Positions 18,756-27,129 of a stretch of DNA of 64,000 bases are shown here, piece by piece (the stretch's first letter is position 1; each line of letters begins with the position of its first letter). Origin of the DNA: DATARH01 sp963734125 (GTDB taxonomy: Bacteria > Pseudomonadota > Alphaproteobacteria > ATCC43930 > CGMCC-115725); NCBI GenBank assembly GCA_963734125.1, contig CAVTGB010000024.1:36722-100721 (forward strand), written 5' to 3'. Under the pieces are notes generated by a model, which was not told the DNA's origin, ran no database searches, and worked only from the letters and a program-made list of their open reading frames with translations. The translations under genes and the position numbers were made by a program.

Positions 18756-19958
18756 ATGCCTGCCGCAGTCGAACTGTCGATCGTGATGCCGTGCCTCAAC
18801 GAGGCGGCGACGATCGGCCGTTGCATCGACAAGGCGCGCGGCTTCCTCGCGAACAACGCGGTCTGCGGCGAGATCATCGTCGCCGATAACGGCAGCACCG
18901 ACGAATCGCGGGGAATCGCCCGCGAACACGGCGCGCGCATCGTCGAAGTTGCGGCGCGCGGCTACGGCAGCGCGCTCCTCGCCGGCATCCAGGCGGCGCG
19001 CGGCACCTACGTCATCATCGGCGACAGCGATGACAGCTACGACTTCAGCGCCCTCCACGGCTTTGTCGAACGGCTGCGCGAAGGTCACGACCTGGTGATG
19101 GGCAACCGCTTCGCCGGCGGCATCGCGCCCGGTGCGATGCCGGCGCTGCACCGCTATCTCGGCAACCCCGTTCTCTCGGCGATCGGACGGGTGTTCTTTC
19201 ATAGCCCGTGCCGCGATTTTCACTGCGGATTGCGGGGTTTCCGGCGGGACGCGATCCTGGGCCTCGATCTGCAGGCGCCGGGCATGGAGTTCGCCAGCGA
19301 GATGGTGGTGAAGGCCACGATCCAGGGCCTGGCGATCACCGAGGTGCCGACGACCCTGTCGCCGGATGGGCGCGGGCGCCCTTCGCACCTGCGCAGCTGG
19401 CGCGACGGCTGGCGGCATCTGCGCTTTCTGTTGCTGTTCAGCCCGCGGTGGCTGTTTTTCTATCCCGGATGCGTGTTGTTTCTGATCGGGCTCGCGGCGA
19501 TGGCCTGGCTGTTGCCGGCGCCGCGGCGCATCGGTGGGGTCACCTTCGACATCCACACGCTGTTTTATGCCTCGCTCGCCGTCGTCATCGGGTTTCAGTC
19601 GATGCAATTCTGGGTGTATGTCCGGATTTATGGCGCGCGCGAGGGGATCGTCCCGTCCGACCCGTGGTTCCGCTCGATCGTCGGGGTGTTGACGCTTGAA
19701 GCGGGGTTGATCTGCGCGGCCGCGATGCTCATTGGCGGCATCGCGCTGGGGGCCTATGCGCTGGGGTCGTGGAACGAGGAAAATTTTGGCGCGCTGTCGG
19801 CAAGCCAGGCCATGCGCCTGGTGATCCCGTCGGGAACGCTGATTCTGCTCGGGTTTCACACCGCGACCGGCGCCTTCTTCGTCAGCGTTCTTGAAATCAG
19901 GGCGACCCGCGCGACCCGCGCCGCGGGGGGTGAGGCGATCAGCACGAGCGCCTTATGA
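18756..19958 (+). CDS. Family 2 glycosyltransferase, dolichol-phosphate mannosyltransferase-like
   Basis: Protein of 400 residues with an N-terminal GT-A domain: ELSIVMPCLNEAATIG, ADNGSTDES, and the metal/nucleotide motif IIGDSDDSYDF with VMGNRF. Around residue 230 a set of about four membrane helices begins (FLLLFSPRWLFFYPGCVLFLIG). This layout fits enzymes that put a sugar onto polyprenyl phosphate at the inner face. The ATG at 18756 directly precedes the conserved sheet. The next gene overlaps by ATGA and is a GT87-like protein that could use the lipid-linked sugar. Confidence 0.88.
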   Translation: MPAAVELSIVMPCLNEAATIGRCIDKARGFLANNAVCGEIIVADNGSTDESRGIAREHGARIVEVAARGYGSALLAGIQAARGTYVIIGDSDDSYDFSALHGFVERLREGHDLVMGNRFAGGIAPGAMPALHRYLGNPVLSAIGRVFFHSPCRDFHCGLRGFRRDAILGLDLQAPGMEFASEMVVKATIQGLAITEVPTTLSPDGRGRPSHLRSWRDGWRHLRFLLLFSPRWLFFYPGCVLFLIGLAAMAWLLPAPRRIGGVTFDIHTLFYASLAVVIGFQSMQFWVYVRIYGAREGIVPSDPWFRSIVGVLTLEAGLICAAAMLIGGIALGAYALGSWNEENFGALSASQAMRLVIPSGTLILLGFHTATGAFFVSVLEIRATRATRAAGGEAISTSAL

Positions 19959-21211
19959 ACGGGCGCGGCGGGCCGGACCGCGCGGACATCGCGGCATGGC
20001 TCGACCGCAAGCGGGTCGGCGCCGGTGCGGCGATCCTCCTGGCGCTGCAGATCATTGGATTTCTCTTCATCGTCGCCGGGACGCATGGCTGGATCGTCAA
20101 GCTGCCGCGGCCGACGACCACCGATTTCGTCAGCTTCTATGCCGCCGGAACCTTGGCCAATGAGGGAAAGCCGGCGCTGGCCTACGATCAAGTCGCGCAT
20201 CTGGCCGCCGAGGAGCGCGCCACCGCCGCCGGCATCGAGTACCAGTTCTTCAACTACCCGCCGGTATTCATCCTCTTATGTGCGGCGCTGGCGAGGCTCC
20301 CCTACCTCTTGGCGTTCGTCCTCTTCGAAGGGGCGACGCTGTTGCTCTATCTCCTCGTCGGCTGCCGCATTCTGGGCGAGCGCGGGGGCGCCGCGCTCGT
20401 CGTCCTCCTCGCCTTTCCGCTGGTGTTCTGGACCCTCGGCCTCGGACAGAACGCGTTTCTGACGGCCGGGCTGTTCGGGGCGGCGACCCTCCTCATCGAT
20501 CGCCGCCCGATCATTGCCGGGGTGCTGTTCGGCGCGCTTTGTTATAAGCCGCAATTCGGCCTCTTGATCCCGCTCGCCCTGGCTGCGGGCGGGCACTGGC
20601 GCGCCTTTGCCGCGGCCGCCGCGTCGGCCGGCCTCCTCGTCCTCGCCTCGCTCGCGCTCTTTGGCGCCGATACCTGGCAGGCCTTCCTCGCTGCCGCCGG
20701 AGCCTCCCACAGGACATACGAATCCGGGCGGATCCTCTTCGCCGGGATGGCCAACACCTTCGGCGCAGCCCGCCTTCTCGGCATCGCGACACCGTTCGCC
20801 TATGCCCTGCAAGCCGCGGCCAGCCTGATCGCAGCCGGATTTGTCGTGGTGGTGTGGCGCCGCGCCCTGTCGCTGCCGACGCGTGCGGCGGCGCTCGCGG
20901 CGGCGAGCCTTGTCGCGGCTCCGCTGGCGCTCCTCTATGATTTGATGCTCGGGGTGATCGCCGCTGCGTGGCTGGTGCGCGACGGCAATTCCCCGGCGGC
21001 ATGGGGCTGGCAGAACCCGGCACTGGCGGCGCTGTTCGTCATGGTGCTCGACGGCCGCGGCCTCGCCGAGAGCTGGCATCTGCCGATCTTCCCGCTTGCC
21101 GCGCTGGCGCTCTTGGCGATCGCCGCCGCAAGGGCCCGGCGCGAAATCGCGCAGCGCCGCAGTGCCAGCGACAAATTATTGCGGGAAGAGGATCCCCTCG
21201 CGCTCGTATAG
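19955..21211 (+). CDS. DUF2029 (GT87-like) membrane glycosyltransferase
   Basis: Protein of 418 residues with about ten helices. Key segments are TTDFVSFYAAGTLANEGK in the first periplasmic loop, FFNYPPVFILLCAAL, LGLGQNAFLTAGLF and CYKPQFGLLIPLALAAGGHW, matching the DUF2029 pattern. The first aspartate in the TTDF loop is the likely catalytic base in this class, by analogy. ATGA overlap with the GT2 gene argues for shared translation. Its last 36 bases overlap the end of the convergent ABC permease gene. Confidence 0.85.
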   Translation: MNGRGGPDRADIAAWLDRKRVGAGAAILLALQIIGFLFIVAGTHGWIVKLPRPTTTDFVSFYAAGTLANEGKPALAYDQVAHLAAEERATAAGIEYQFFNYPPVFILLCAALARLPYLLAFVLFEGATLLLYLLVGCRILGERGGAALVVLLAFPLVFWTLGLGQNAFLTAGLFGAATLLIDRRPIIAGVLFGALCYKPQFGLLIPLALAAGGHWRAFAAAAASAGLLVLASLALFGADTWQAFLAAAGASHRTYESGRILFAGMANTFGAARLLGIATPFAYALQAAASLIAAGFVVVVWRRALSLPTRAAALAAASLVAAPLALLYDLMLGVIAAAWLVRDGNSPAAWGWQNPALAALFVMVLDGRGLAESWHLPIFPLAALALLAIAAARARREIAQRRSASDKLLREEDPLALV

Positions 21212-22342
21212 GCGAAACCCGAGGACGAGAAGGAGCCCGGTCGCAGTCAGCGTCGCTACCGCGGTGATGCCGATGAAGACGACGCTCACCGCCTCGTTGC
21301 GGACCAGCTGTCCCATCAGCAAGGTCTGACCGAAGGTCGGGATCGTGGCGAGCAGCGGCTGCGCGCGCACCGGGGCCAGCGCCAGCACCATTCCCGCCAG
21401 ACCCGGAACCAGCGGCAACAGCCCGAGATAGGTCTGCGCCTCCTTCATGCTGCGGGTGACCGCGGAGATCAACAATTGTGTCGCCGCCGCGAGGACGACG
21501 AGGGGCAGGCAGACCGATACCACCAGGAGAAGGCGCAAGGCGCTGGGCGGCGCAACCAGCCCGAGCGACGCCTCGGGCACGACGTGCAGCATCACCCAAA
21601 AGGCGACAACTTGCGACGCCAGCGCCATCAGCGTGAAGACGATTACCGCGCCGAGCTTGCCGGCCAGCACCTCGTAGCGCCGCACCGGGTTGATCATCAA
21701 GGGCTCGAAGGCGCCGCGTTCGCGCTCGCCGCTCGTCGTGTCGAGCGCGACATGAACGCCCCCGGTGAACAGCGTGAAGATCAGAAACGGCGGGATCATC
21801 GTCAGGAGAATGATCGCCGGTCCGGCAGAGCGACCGATATTCTCCTGCGCGACGTCGAGCACGTCCATCATATCGGGCGACAGGCCGGCGCCGCGCAGCC
21901 GCTCGCCCAGCGTGTCGCGGCGATAAGCATCGAACATCTGCACGACGCGCGAAGTCGCGACGATGCTGTCGAATCGCGACGGGTTGGTGAGGAGCCGCAC
22001 GGCGAGCGCCTTCTGCGGGGTCGGGTTGGGCTGTTCGGGCAGGATCAGCGCGAAGGCCACCCGGCCGCCGATCACCAGGGTCCTGGCGTCACCCGAGAGC
22101 GGCTCGACCCGTGCCCCCTCCTTCTCGAGAAAACGCACCAGGTCGGGTGCGCTCTCGCCGTTGACGATCGGCACCACCAAGGGCCCGGTGTCACTCAGCC
22201 GCATCGAGCCGCCGACAAAGAAAAACATCATCCCGAGCAATAACGGGCCCATCAGCGGATAGATCATCGAAACCAGGATGCTGCGCCCATCGCGCAGATG
22301 GTCGACCATCTCCTTCTTGAACACGGTGAGGATCGCCGACAT
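21176..22342 (-). CDS. natB: ABC-2 type permease, NatB-like
   Basis: Protein of 388 residues with a first helix near the N-terminus (SILVSMIYPLMGPLLLGMMFFF), a large extracytoplasmic domain of about 150 residues, then five C-terminal helices. The segment TSGERERGAFEPLMINPVRRYEVLAGKL is typical of ABC-2 permeases of the NatB class, which extrude sodium ions or drugs together with NatA. The ATPase gene lies 28 bases upstream. The spacer contains a short direct repeat (cctggggtcagtgcccggggtcag). Confidence 0.85.
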   Translation of the reverse strand: MSAILTVFKKEMVDHLRDGRSILVSMIYPLMGPLLLGMMFFFVGGSMRLSDTGPLVVPIVNGESAPDLVRFLEKEGARVEPLSGDARTLVIGGRVAFALILPEQPNPTPQKALAVRLLTNPSRFDSIVATSRVVQMFDAYRRDTLGERLRGAGLSPDMMDVLDVAQENIGRSAGPAIILLTMIPPFLIFTLFTGGVHVALDTTSGERERGAFEPLMINPVRRYEVLAGKLGAVIVFTLMALASQVVAFWVMLHVVPEASLGLVAPPSALRLLLVVSVCLPLVVLAAATQLLISAVTRSMKEAQTYLGLLPLVPGLAGMVLALAPVRAQPLLATIPTFGQTLLMGQLVRNEAVSVVFIGITAVATLTATGLLLVLGFRLYEREGILFPQ

Positions 22343-22370
22343 TCTCAGTGCCTGGGGTCAGTGCCCGGGG

Positions 22371-23120
22371 TCAGTTCCCGGCGGCAAGCGCCGGCTCGGC
22401 CGCCGCTTCCTGGGTCGCCGCCATGAAGATCTCTTCGAGGTCAACGAGGCCGGTGGCGCGCCGCAGTTCGGCCGGAGCGCCCTGCAAGACAATGTGGCCG
22501 CCCGACAGGATGACGATGCGGTCGGCGAGCGCGGCCACTTCCTGCATGATGTGGCTGGTGAGGAGAATGCAGCGGCCCTCGGCGCGCAGCTGGCGCAGGA
22601 GGTCGCGCACCGCCCGGCTGGTCGCGACGTCGAGGCCATTGGTCGGCTCGTCGAGCATGATGTTGTGCGGCTGATGCACGATTGCGCGGCCGAGCGCGAC
22701 CTTCATCTGCTGGCCGCGCGAGAAGCCCTTGGCGCGGCGGTCGATGAAATCTTCCATGCGCAAGGTCTCGACCAACTGATCGATGCGCCGGTCGAGCTCC
22801 TTGCCGGGGATCCCGTGCAATTCGCCGAAGTAGCGCAGGTGCTCGCGCGCCGTCAGCCGCGTATAGAGCGCGCGGATATCGGGGAGTACACCCAGGCGGC
22901 GGCGCGCCGCCAGTGAGTCCCTTTGGGCATCGATGCCGTCGATCAGCGTGGTGCCGCGGTCCGGCCGCAACACCGTGCAGATCAGGCGGAACATCGTTGT
23001 CTTGCCGGCGCCGTTCGGCCCGATGAGGCCGGTGATCTCGCCGTCCTGCGCAACGAAACTGACATCCCGGACCACCCGCAGGTCGCCAAAGGATTTTGCC
23101 AGCCCGCGGATTTCGATCAT
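22371..23120 (-). CDS. natA: ABC transporter ATP-binding protein, NatA-like
   Basis: ATPase of 249 residues with Walker A GPNGAGKTT, Q-loop region near LGVLPDIRALYTRLTAREHLRYFG, a signature motif altered to FSRGQQMKVALGRA, Walker B NIMLDEPTNGLD and a switch histidine in LLTSHIM. It powers the neighbouring NatB-like permease. The altered C-loop (SRGQQ instead of SGGQ) is common in this subgroup. It is separated from the anti-sigma gene upstream by 54 bases on the same strand. Confidence 0.9.
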   Translation of the reverse strand: MIEIRGLAKSFGDLRVVRDVSFVAQDGEITGLIGPNGAGKTTMFRLICTVLRPDRGTTLIDGIDAQRDSLAARRRLGVLPDIRALYTRLTAREHLRYFGELHGIPGKELDRRIDQLVETLRMEDFIDRRAKGFSRGQQMKVALGRAIVHQPHNIMLDEPTNGLDVATSRAVRDLLRQLRAEGRCILLTSHIMQEVAALADRIVILSGGHIVLQGAPAELRRATGLVDLEEIFMAATQEAAAEPALAAGN

Positions 23121-23174
23121 GCGACTGCACGGAGGGACAACATCCGCCGATTCGACGCGACGGTGGCGCGGCGG

Positions 23175-23954
23175 TCAAGGCGATCCTCGCCAATCCTCGG
23201 CGAATTCGCGCAGCAGCTTCGCTTCGAGGTCGGAAACGGCCCACAGCGCCATCCCATCCTGGGTCCAGTGCACGACGTTGTACCCGTCGTGCTCCGCGGC
23301 CTCGGGCGGATGCGCCGCGCCCGCTCCCGCCGGCCATACGAAGAGGTCGATCAGGTGCTTGTCGTGCTGGTAGACGAGCGCGGCGACCGGCCGCCCGCCG
23401 ACATAGTCGAGCCGTCCGCCGCGCATCGGAAAGCGCTCGGCCGCGAGATCCTTGACCGGCGGGGCGAAATCGATCCGGCCGTCGAACCACGGCTTCACGG
23501 TATGCTGGTCAGTTGACGGCACGTCTTCGAGATGCCCCGGCTGCAGCGCGCGGATGTGGCCGGCGACGACCTCGTCGACGAGGTTCGGCTGAGTTGGCGT
23601 GAGCACCACCAGCGCCAGCGCCGCGGCACAGGCCGCGCCGGCCCCGAACCCCGCCGCGGTGAACCGCCACTGCGAGCGCCACCTCCCCCACCAGCCGAGC
23701 CCCGGGGCGGCGGTCCGGTGCGGCGCGGCGGCAGCGAGGCGCGCCATGACCCGGCCGCGGACATCCTCCGGCATCGTCTGATAAAGCCCGGCGTCGAACA
23801 GCGTGCGGGCCTGCGCCAGCTCGGCTGCGGCTGCCGTGCAGATCGGGCACTCGGCCCGGTGCGCCGCGAGCGCCGCCGCCGCGGCGGCATCGAGCTCGCC
23901 GTCGAGCTCCGCCTGGACGAGCAGGACTTTGTCGCATTCGGGCGTGCTATTCAT
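23175..23954 (-). CDS. Anti-sigma factor with zinc-binding anti-sigma domain
   Basis: Membrane anti-sigma factor of 259 residues. The N-terminal cytoplasmic domain has the ZAS signature H32-x3-C36-x2-C39 (AHRAECPICT), one transmembrane helix is at about residues 97-120 (GFGAGAACAAALALVVL), and a periplasmic domain of about 135 residues follows, with GGRLDYVGGRPVAALVYQHDKHLIDLFVW. The start overlaps the sigma factor stop as ATGA, so the pair is made in fixed ratio. The histidine-rich periplasmic part may sense a metal or redox signal, which would fit the cupredoxin across the divergent promoter; this is inference. Confidence 0.88.
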   Translation of the reverse strand: MNSTPECDKVLLVQAELDGELDAAAAAALAAHRAECPICTAAAAELAQARTLFDAGLYQTMPEDVRGRVMARLAAAAPHRTAAPGLGWWGRWRSQWRFTAAGFGAGAACAAALALVVLTPTQPNLVDEVVAGHIRALQPGHLEDVPSTDQHTVKPWFDGRIDFAPPVKDLAAERFPMRGGRLDYVGGRPVAALVYQHDKHLIDLFVWPAGAGAAHPPEAAEHDGYNVVHWTQDGMALWAVSDLEAKLLREFAEDWRGSP

Positions 23955-24616
23955 GTCGCCGCACCCGCCGCCGCCTGCGCCAACAGCCGGCGCGCGCGGA
24001 ACAGCCGCGACATCACGGTGCCGATCGGAATGCGGGTGATCTCGGCGATCTCCTTGTAGGACAGCTCCTCCAGTTCGCGCAGCACCAGGGGCTCGCGCAA
24101 TTCAACGGGGAGCGCCGCGATCAGTTCGCGCACCTGTTTTGCGCCGCGCGCCTTCATCAGCATGGCTTCGGGATCATCGGCGCTGGAGACCAGCTCGCCA
24201 GCCGTCGCGCTCTCTTCAGCCGTGTCCGCGATCGGCACGAATTCGACGCCGCGCTCGATGCTCGCCGAGGAATAGGCGACGTTGCGCACGATCTGCAGAA
24301 GCCAGGCGCGCGGATTGACGCCCCGGAAGCTCCCGAAATAAGTCAGCGCGCGCAGCATTGCCTCCTGCACCACATCCTCCGCCGCCGACGCGTCGCGCAT
24401 CAGCCAGCGCGCCAGATTGTAGGCGGCATCCAGATGCGGCAGCACGACCGCCTCGAACGAACCCTCACGCGATGGCTCCGGCACCTCATCCAACCCGATC
24501 AGCCGCCAGCCAAGGGCGGACGCCCTCACAAGATTAGACCCGAACGCGGCGCGCCTTATTCTGCCCCGGCGTCGATTTTTTCGCGCGGCAAAACGAATTG
24601 CCTCCCGCTCGCGCAT
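23951..24616 (-). CDS. ECF RNA polymerase sigma factor
   Basis: Extracytoplasmic-function sigma factor with region 2 (AAYNLARWLMRDASAAEDVVQEAMLRAL) and region 4 (LREPLVLRELEELSYKEIAEI, GTVMSRLFRARR). The frame starts at an ATG at 24616, but the conserved part starts about 50 residues later, so an internal GTG near 24529 is an alternative start. It is followed by its anti-sigma factor with a 4-base overlap. A divergent gene pair for a metallophosphoesterase and cupredoxin is the natural first target. Confidence 0.88.
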   Translation of the reverse strand: MREREAIRFAARKNRRRGRIRRAAFGSNLVRASALGWRLIGLDEVPEPSREGSFEAVVLPHLDAAYNLARWLMRDASAAEDVVQEAMLRALTYFGSFRGVNPRAWLLQIVRNVAYSSASIERGVEFVPIADTAEESATAGELVSSADDPEAMLMKARGAKQVRELIAALPVELREPLVLRELEELSYKEIAEITRIPIGTVMSRLFRARRLLAQAAAGAAT

Positions 24617-24656
24617 TTTTTGCCGGGCACGCGAATAAACGGCGATGGCGCAGGGT

Positions 24657-24687
24657 CTCCATGGCGTCAGAGGGTCTGACCATGGAG
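24657..24687 (+). promoter_or_regulatory. Inverted repeat covering the ribosome binding site
   Basis: A perfect 8-base inverted repeat, CTCCATGG at 24657-24664 and CCATGGAG at 24680-24687, separated by 15 bases. The right arm contains the GGAG of the GGAGGA ribosome binding site for the metallophosphoesterase start at 24695. In mRNA the hairpin would cover that site. Both arms are also part of a near direct repeat, AGGGTCT plus CATGG, at 24652 and 24671, so a protein-binding operator is an alternative reading. Confidence 0.5.
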
Positions 24688-24694
24688 GAAATTG

Positions 24695-25669
24695 ATGGCC
24701 GAGCGGATCGATCGCGGGACACCTAAAGGAGCGGAATTAAACCGGCGCCGGGTGCTGCAGTGCATGAGCTGGGCAGGCGCCGGCGTATTGTGGACGGTAA
24801 CGGGCGGGATCCCGCGCACCGTCGGGCTGATTGGCGATGCGTCCGCCGCCGAGGCGGCAAAGGGCGCGCTCAATTTCGTGCAGATCAGCGACAGCCATAT
24901 CGGCTTCAAGTTGCCGGTCAACCCCGACCCGGCGGCGACCCTGGGCGAGGTCATCGCCAAGATCAACGCGATGCCGGTCCAGCCGGCGTTTCTCGTGCAC
25001 ACGGGCGATATCAGCCACCTGTCGAAAGAGGACCAGTGGGATACCGCCGACCAGGTCATCAAGGGCGCGAACAAGCAGGTCCACTACATCCCCGGTGAGC
25101 ACGACGTGGCCGACGCCGCCAACGGCAAGGCCTATCTCGCCCGCTACGGCAAGGGGACGCAGGGCCGCGGCTGGTATACCTTCGACGCCGCCGGCGTCCA
25201 CTTCGTCGCCCTCATCAACGTCTTCAACTTCAATCCCGGGTTCAAATCGGCCGGCCTCGCCACGCTCGGCGACGAGCAGCTCGAATGGCTCGAAAAGGAC
25301 CTCGCGCACCGGCCGGCGAGCACGCCGATCGTCGTTCTGGCGCATCTGCCGATGTGGACGATCTACGAGCAATGGGGCTGGGGTACTTCGGATGCGGGGC
25401 GCGCGCTCGGCTATCTGAAGCGCTTCGGCTCGGTGACCGTGCTCAACGGCCATATCCACCAGATCATCCAGAAGGTCGAAGGCAACCTCACCTTCCACAC
25501 CGCCGCTTCGACCGCGTTCCCACAGCCGGCTCCGGGCAGCGCCCCGGCGCCCGGTCCAATGGCGGTGCCGGCCGAGCAGCTGCGCAAGTATCTCGGGCTA
25601 CGCGACGTCAATTTCGTCGCCGGCAAACGCGGCGCGCCGGCGCTGACCGAATCCCCGCTCGCGGTCTAG
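24695..25669 (+). CDS. Exported calcineurin-like metallophosphoesterase
   Basis: Protein of 324 residues with the ordered metal motifs of the family: ISDSHIGF, VHTGDISHL, PGEHDVAD (a variant of GNHD), VVLAHLP and LNGHIHQ, so binuclear phosphoesterase or nuclease activity is likely. The N-terminus NRRRVLQCMSWAGAGVLW looks like a twin-arginine signal, so it probably acts in the periplasm. ATG at 24695 is chosen with GGAGGA seven bases upstream; a TTG three bases earlier is in frame. A cupredoxin gene follows by 12 bases and a divergent ECF sigma/anti-sigma pair precedes it. Confidence 0.87.
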   Translation: MAERIDRGTPKGAELNRRRVLQCMSWAGAGVLWTVTGGIPRTVGLIGDASAAEAAKGALNFVQISDSHIGFKLPVNPDPAATLGEVIAKINAMPVQPAFLVHTGDISHLSKEDQWDTADQVIKGANKQVHYIPGEHDVADAANGKAYLARYGKGTQGRGWYTFDAAGVHFVALINVFNFNPGFKSAGLATLGDEQLEWLEKDLAHRPASTPIVVLAHLPMWTIYEQWGWGTSDAGRALGYLKRFGSVTVLNGHIHQIIQKVEGNLTFHTAASTAFPQPAPGSAPAPGPMAVPAEQLRKYLGLRDVNFVAGKRGAPALTESPLAV

Positions 25670-25681
25670 CAGGAGATTGAC

Positions 25682-26026
25682 ATGTCAAGGATGCTGCTCG
25701 TCGCCGCAGCGTTCGCCGTCGTGCCGGCGGTGGCCCTGGCCGCCGATGCGACCGCGTCCGCACCGGCCATCGTCGAGATCCACAACATGAAGTTCAACCC
25801 GGCAACGCTGACGGTTGCCGCCGGCACCAAGGTGACCTGGGTCAACGAGGACAATTCGCCCCACACCGTCACCGACAAGGGCAAAGTGTTCCGCTCGGCC
25901 GGGCTCGACACCAAGGACAGCTTTTCCTACACCTTCGCCTCGCCCGGCGAATTCACCTACTTCTGCACGATCCACCCGATGATGGTCGGCAAGATTTTCG
26001 TCAAGCCGGCCGGCTCGTCTTCGTGA
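25682..26026 (+). CDS. Periplasmic cupredoxin
   Basis: Small blue-copper-type protein of 114 residues. A signal peptide ends at about residue 20 (AVALA-AD). Copper ligands are H61 in SPHTV, C95 and H98 in YFCTIHP, and M101 or M100, the layout of plastocyanin and amicyanin type proteins. It probably carries electrons or copper in the periplasm. It is in an operon with the metallophosphoesterase and convergent with anmK (2-base gap). Confidence 0.92.
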   Translation: MSRMLLVAAAFAVVPAVALAADATASAPAIVEIHNMKFNPATLTVAAGTKVTWVNEDNSPHTVTDKGKVFRSAGLDTKDSFSYTFASPGEFTYFCTIHPMMVGKIFVKPAGSSS

Positions 26027-26028
26027 GG

Positions 26029-27129
26029 TCAAGGCGCGGCGGCCGGGAAACACCGGCCGCCGCACACCGGATGGGGCGCGCCGGTCGTCGTCGGAAGACT
26101 CAGCGGCAGCCCCAGGACCGAGCGCACGGCGAGATAGGCGAAGGCCTGGGCTTCGAGGGCGTCGCCGTCCCAGCCCACCGCCTCGACGGCGCGCACCGGT
26201 GCTCCGACCACGCGGGCGAGCGCCGCCATCAGCGCGGGGTTGCGCCGTCCGCCGCCGCAGACCAGCCATTCGCGCGGGGCGGCCGGAAGATGCCGGACTG
26301 CGGCCGCGACGGCCGCGGCGCTGATTTCGGTCAGCGTTGCCGCGCCGTCAGCGAGGGTAAGATCGTCGGGAATGGCGCCGTGAAACTCGTCGCGGTCGAG
26401 CGATTTGGGCGGCGTGCGCGCGAAATAGGGATGCTCGAGAAAGCCCGCGACAGGCGGGCGCGACACCCGTCCGGCCAGTGCCAGCGCGCCGTCGATATCG
26501 GCCGCCCGGCCGGTGTGGCGCCGCACCCAGTCGTCGATCAGCGCATTGCCGGGGCCGGTGTCGAAGGCGAGGATGTCGCCCTCGCGCTCGCAAATCCAGG
26601 TGAGGTTGGCGACCCCGCCGAGGTTGAGGATCGCCACCGGCTTTGCCATTCGGGCGGCGAGCGCGGCGTGGTAGAGCGGCGCCAAGGGCGCGCCCTCGCC
26701 CCCGGCGGCGACATCGGCGCTGCGGAAATCGGCGATGACATCAACGCCGGTGAGGCTCGCCAACAGCGCACCGTCGCCGATCTGCCAGGTTCGGCGCTCG
26801 GCCGGGCGGTGCATGATCGTGTGGCCGTGGAACCCGACAAGGTCGACGGCGATCTCGGGGTGGTGCGCGCGAAACTCGGCGACGGCATCCCCATGGAGCC
26901 GGGTCAGCTCAGCTTCGACTTCGGCGGTCTCGGCACGTGGGCCCGTGCCGCCGAGGACGCCGCGCAGCCGCTCGCGGAAGGCGCGCGGGTAGGGCACGGT
27001 CAGCGCCGGGCCGGCGGCGAGGCGCTCGCGCCCATCGGTCGCCAGCGCCGCGACATCGATGCCGTCGAGCGAAGTGCCGCTCATCAGACCCAGCGCGTGG
27101 CGCAGATTTGTGCTAGATGAGGCCGCCAT
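26029..27129 (-). CDS. anmK: Anhydro-N-acetylmuramic acid kinase
   Basis: Protein of 366 residues that phosphorylates and hydrolyses 1,6-anhydro-MurNAc during peptidoglycan recycling. Visible are ALGLMSGTSLDGIDVA, VGFHGHTIMHRP, GDGALLASLTGVDVIADFRSADVAAGGEGAPLAP, VANLTW and FDTGPGNALIDDW and a late CGGGRRNPALM. The ATG at 27129 places MSGTSLDG 16 residues in. This start codon and that of tyrS on the other strand overlap within one CATG. A longer frame upstream runs antisense to tyrS and is rejected. Confidence 0.93.
   Translation of the reverse strand: MAASSSTNLRHALGLMSGTSLDGIDVAALATDGRERLAAGPALTVPYPRAFRERLRGVLGGTGPRAETAEVEAELTRLHGDAVAEFRAHHPEIAVDLVGFHGHTIMHRPAERRTWQIGDGALLASLTGVDVIADFRSADVAAGGEGAPLAPLYHAALAARMAKPVAILNLGGVANLTWICEREGDILAFDTGPGNALIDDWVRRHTGRAADIDGALALAGRVSRPPVAGFLEHPYFARTPPKSLDRDEFHGAIPDDLTLADGAATLTEISAAAVAAAVRHLPAAPREWLVCGGGRRNPALMAALARVVGAPVRAVEAVGWDGDALEAQAFAYLAVRSVLGLPLSLPTTTGAPHPVCGGRCFPAAAP

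Noticed and set aside
22343..22370. Short direct repeat CTGGGGTCAGTGCCCGGGGTCAG between natA and natB
   Set aside because: Too short and in a 28-base spacer; most likely a chance or slippage duplication with no clear role.
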